Of a stretch of 5,537 nucleotides of DNA, positions 3,971-5,537 are shown piece after piece. Both the position numbers and the translations under genes were made by a program. A model generated the notes under the pieces. That model searched no databases. It was not told where the DNA came from and saw only the letters and a list, made by a program, of their open reading frames with translations. The DNA is taken from positions 1 to 5,537 of the forward strand of contig JAUYFP010000111.1 of the NCBI GenBank assembly GCA_030690875.1. Direction: 5' to 3'. The stretch comes from a bacterium (GTDB taxonomy: Bacteria > Patescibacteriota > Patescibacteriia > UBA1558 > GWA2-36-10). How positions within the stretch are numbered: the first letter of the stretch is position 1; every line of letters starts with the position of its first letter.

Positions 3971-4486
3971 TCATTGTTTATTACCATTAATTATTGCTCT
4001 TATTTTTTCTAAACCATCAGCTACAATTTTTTGATGCATATTAGATAATTCTATCAATAACTTTGATCCATGGCCATTAAGTTTTTCAACATCTATATTG
4101 ATTTGTTTAAAGTTATTATATTTACTCATCATCTTATGAGTCAAAATATTTCTTAATTTATTATATTCACTTAAATTTTTTATAAGATTATTTTCTGGGG
4201 AAAGTGTCCTTAAAATTTTTATTAGTCCCCCTAAAGTTGATGACTCTAATTCTTTTTGATTAATTTTTATATGCATACGTTGCGGTTTAGCGATATCCAT
4301 ATTTATATTTTGTTGCAATATATTAACTAAAGATATTATAATAAAAGTTATATAATTTTCTTGTAAAATAATTTTACCAAAATACGATTTTTCTTTTTCT
4401 ATGAGGATTGGAAAAGTATTTTGAAAAATTAGTATATTTGTTAATTTTTCTATCCGTTTTTCATCAGGTGTTTTTATTTTATTCAT
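3971..4486 (-). CDS. HEPN-like hypothetical protein
   Basis: A 171-residue helical protein. Its best landmark is YNKLRNILTHKM (108-119), containing R112-N113-x3-H117, the R-x4-6-H motif of HEPN ribonuclease and adaptor domains. It is preceded by STLGGLIKIL (83-92), a helix often seen before the motif in bacterial HEPN-like proteins of this size. No nucleotidyltransferase (MNT) partner lies beside it, so it is not a typical HEPN/MNT toxin pair here. The gene is visibly more A/T-rich (Asn, Ile, Lys codons) than mnmA, suggesting a different history. It starts 5 bases after the mnmA stop and ends with TGA 3 bases before the next start. Active ribonuclease, inactive RNA-binding adaptor, and chance motif all remain possible. 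Confidence 0.5.
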   Translation of the reverse strand: MNKIKTPDEKRIEKLTNILIFQNTFPILIEKEKSYFGKIILQENYITFIIISLVNILQQNINMDIAKPQRMHIKINQKELESSTLGGLIKILRTLSPENNLIKNLSEYNKLRNILTHKMMSKYNNFKQINIDVEKLNGHGSKLLIELSNMHQKIVADGLEKIRAIINGNKQ

Positions 4487-4491
4487 AAATT

Positions 4492-5537
4492 TTAAATTAT
4501 ATCCCCGCTTCCAATTAATTCATCTTTTTTGTATATCGCTAATATTTGTCCACTAGCCACTCCTTTTTGTTGGTTTTTGAAAGTGGCGAGATAAAGTCCC
4601 CTTGTTATGGAGGATTTATGGGGTTCTTGACTAATCATAACATTTTGAGCTGGCTGGCGGTAGCGGATTTGCGCTTGGGCTTTTAAAGGCAGTTTATATT
4701 CCTTAGCTAGCCAATGCAAATTGCCAATCTGTATAACATTTTTGTACAGCTCTTCGTCATCAATACGTCCGACTACGATAATATTTTTTTTGATATTTTT
4801 TTCCACTATATACCAAGGTCCGCCGGACAAATTCAGTCCTTTGCGCTGGCCAATAGTATAGTACCAGACGCCTTGATGAGTGCCTAACTTATGGCCAGCA
4901 GTATCTAATATATTTCCTTTTTTTGGTTTTATCTTTTGGCTAAGAAAAGTTTTGAGATTAATTTTGCCGATAAAGCACATTCCTTGACTATCAGGCCTAT
5001 TGGCATTGGCCAACTTGGCTTTGGTGGCAATACGCCTGACTGCTGGCTTTTTTAGTTCGCCAAGGGGAAAGGTAGCCAAAGATAATTGTTTTTGAGTGAG
5101 CCCAGAAAGAAAATAAGATTGGTCTTTGTTTGAATCTTGGCCACGAAGTAAATGGTAACCAAATTTATCATGGCTCAGGCGGGCATAATGGCCAGTAGCG
5201 ATTTTATCAAAGCCGAGTTTTTTGGCCGCGTCAAGAAATAATTTAAATTTTATTTCGTTGTTGCACAAAATATCAGGATTTGGCGTTAGGCCTTTTTTGT
5301 AAGCGGAAAAAATATAGTCAACTACTTTTTTGTGGTATTCTTTTTCAAAATCTAATGTTCGTATCGGTACTTTGAGCTGAGCGGCAATGCGATAAGCCAT
5401 TAGTCGATCCTCTTTCCAAGGGCACTGGCCTTTTAGATTTATTTTTTCGGAAAAGCATTTCATGTAAGCGGCTTCTACTTGGTATCCTTGTTTTTTTAGC
5501 AGGTATAAAGACACGGCGCTGTCCACACCGCCGGATA
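4492..5537 (-). CDS. mnmA: tRNA-specific 2-thiouridylase MnmA (5' end cut by window)
   Basis: MnmA activates U34 of tRNA-Lys, -Glu and -Gln with ATP and inserts sulfur to make 2-thiouridine. The frame is open to the window edge and reads SGGVDSAV at its start, which is the full PP-loop ATP-binding motif, so the true ATG lies a few codons beyond 5537; a GTG at 5526 encodes the motif's Val and is not a start. Counting that Val as 1: TPNPDILCN holds the first catalytic Cys (88), ATGHYAR (110-116) and DQSYFL (135-140) are conserved tRNA/adenylate contacts, and DSQGMCFIG (179-187) holds the second Cys (184), 96 residues later as in E. coli MnmA (102/199). The central and C-terminal beta-barrel domains follow (TIGQRKGL at about 224-231; ASGQILAIY near the end). 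Visible length is 347 residues, near the family norm of about 360. It heads the minus-strand operon. Confidence 0.97.
   Translation of the reverse strand, partial: SGGVDSAVSLYLLKKQGYQVEAAYMKCFSEKINLKGQCPWKEDRLMAYRIAAQLKVPIRTLDFEKEYHKKVVDYIFSAYKKGLTPNPDILCNNEIKFKLFLDAAKKLGFDKIATGHYARLSHDKFGYHLLRGQDSNKDQSYFLSGLTQKQLSLATFPLGELKKPAVRRIATKAKLANANRPDSQGMCFIGKINLKTFLSQKIKPKKGNILDTAGHKLGTHQGVWYYTIGQRKGLNLSGGPWYIVEKNIKKNIIVVGRIDDEELYKNVIQIGNLHWLAKEYKLPLKAQAQIRYRQPAQNVMISQEPHKSSITRGLYLATFKNQQKGVASGQILAIYKKDELIGSGDII

Noticed and set aside
5524..5526. GTG as start codon of mnmA
   Set aside because: It encodes the Val of the PP-loop SGGVDS, and the frame continues upstream to the window edge.
1..5537. 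CRISPR arrays, insertion sequences, tRNA or rRNA genes
   Set aside because: No regularly spaced repeats, no transposase or terminal repeats, and no cloverleaf or rRNA signature were seen.

Overview
The window is AT-rich and looks like a small-genome bacterium, most probably a member of the Candidate Phyla Radiation (Patescibacteria). The reasons are tightly packed genes, short single-pass envelope proteins of a style common in that group, a GreA with a roughly 20-residue basic N-terminal extension, and mostly leaderless or Shine-Dalgarno-free starts. TGA acts as a stop in at least two genes (ending at 3971 and at 1595), so the UGA-to-glycine code of Gracilibacteria is unlikely. The taxonomic call is inference.

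Layout: positions 1 to about 232 hold no credible protein gene but read, on the minus strand, as a highly structured RNA. It has a perfect consensus promoter whose -35 box lies inside the last codons of the neighbouring lipoprotein gene. Then come two minus-strand envelope genes (lipoprotein 258-815; membrane-anchored protein 875-1261), a plus-strand zinc-ribbon microprotein (1422-1595) with its own promoter, Shine-Dalgarno and terminator, and a small minus-strand membrane protein (1652-1855). The transcription factor greA (1944-2444, plus) follows. Between greA and the next operon lies a second isolated minus-strand RNA unit (about 2665-2451), with promoter, long closing stem and terminator.

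The right half is one minus-strand operon: mnmA (truncated by the window edge), a HEPN-like protein, a zinc-dependent phospholipase C-like protein and a peptidase S51-like protein, with gaps of 2 to 5 bases, ending at a strong terminator at 2704-2727.

The main novelty is the pair of unannotated structured RNAs. For both, G-U wobbles in long stems point to the minus strand, and both have TTGACA-type promoters. In contrast, four genes (lipoprotein, membrane protein, small membrane protein, greA) use TATAAT -10 boxes with weak or no -35 box and have no Shine-Dalgarno; two of these starts are essentially leaderless. I could not match either RNA to SRP RNA, RNase P RNA or tmRNA; the second has a layout that loosely recalls 6S RNA.
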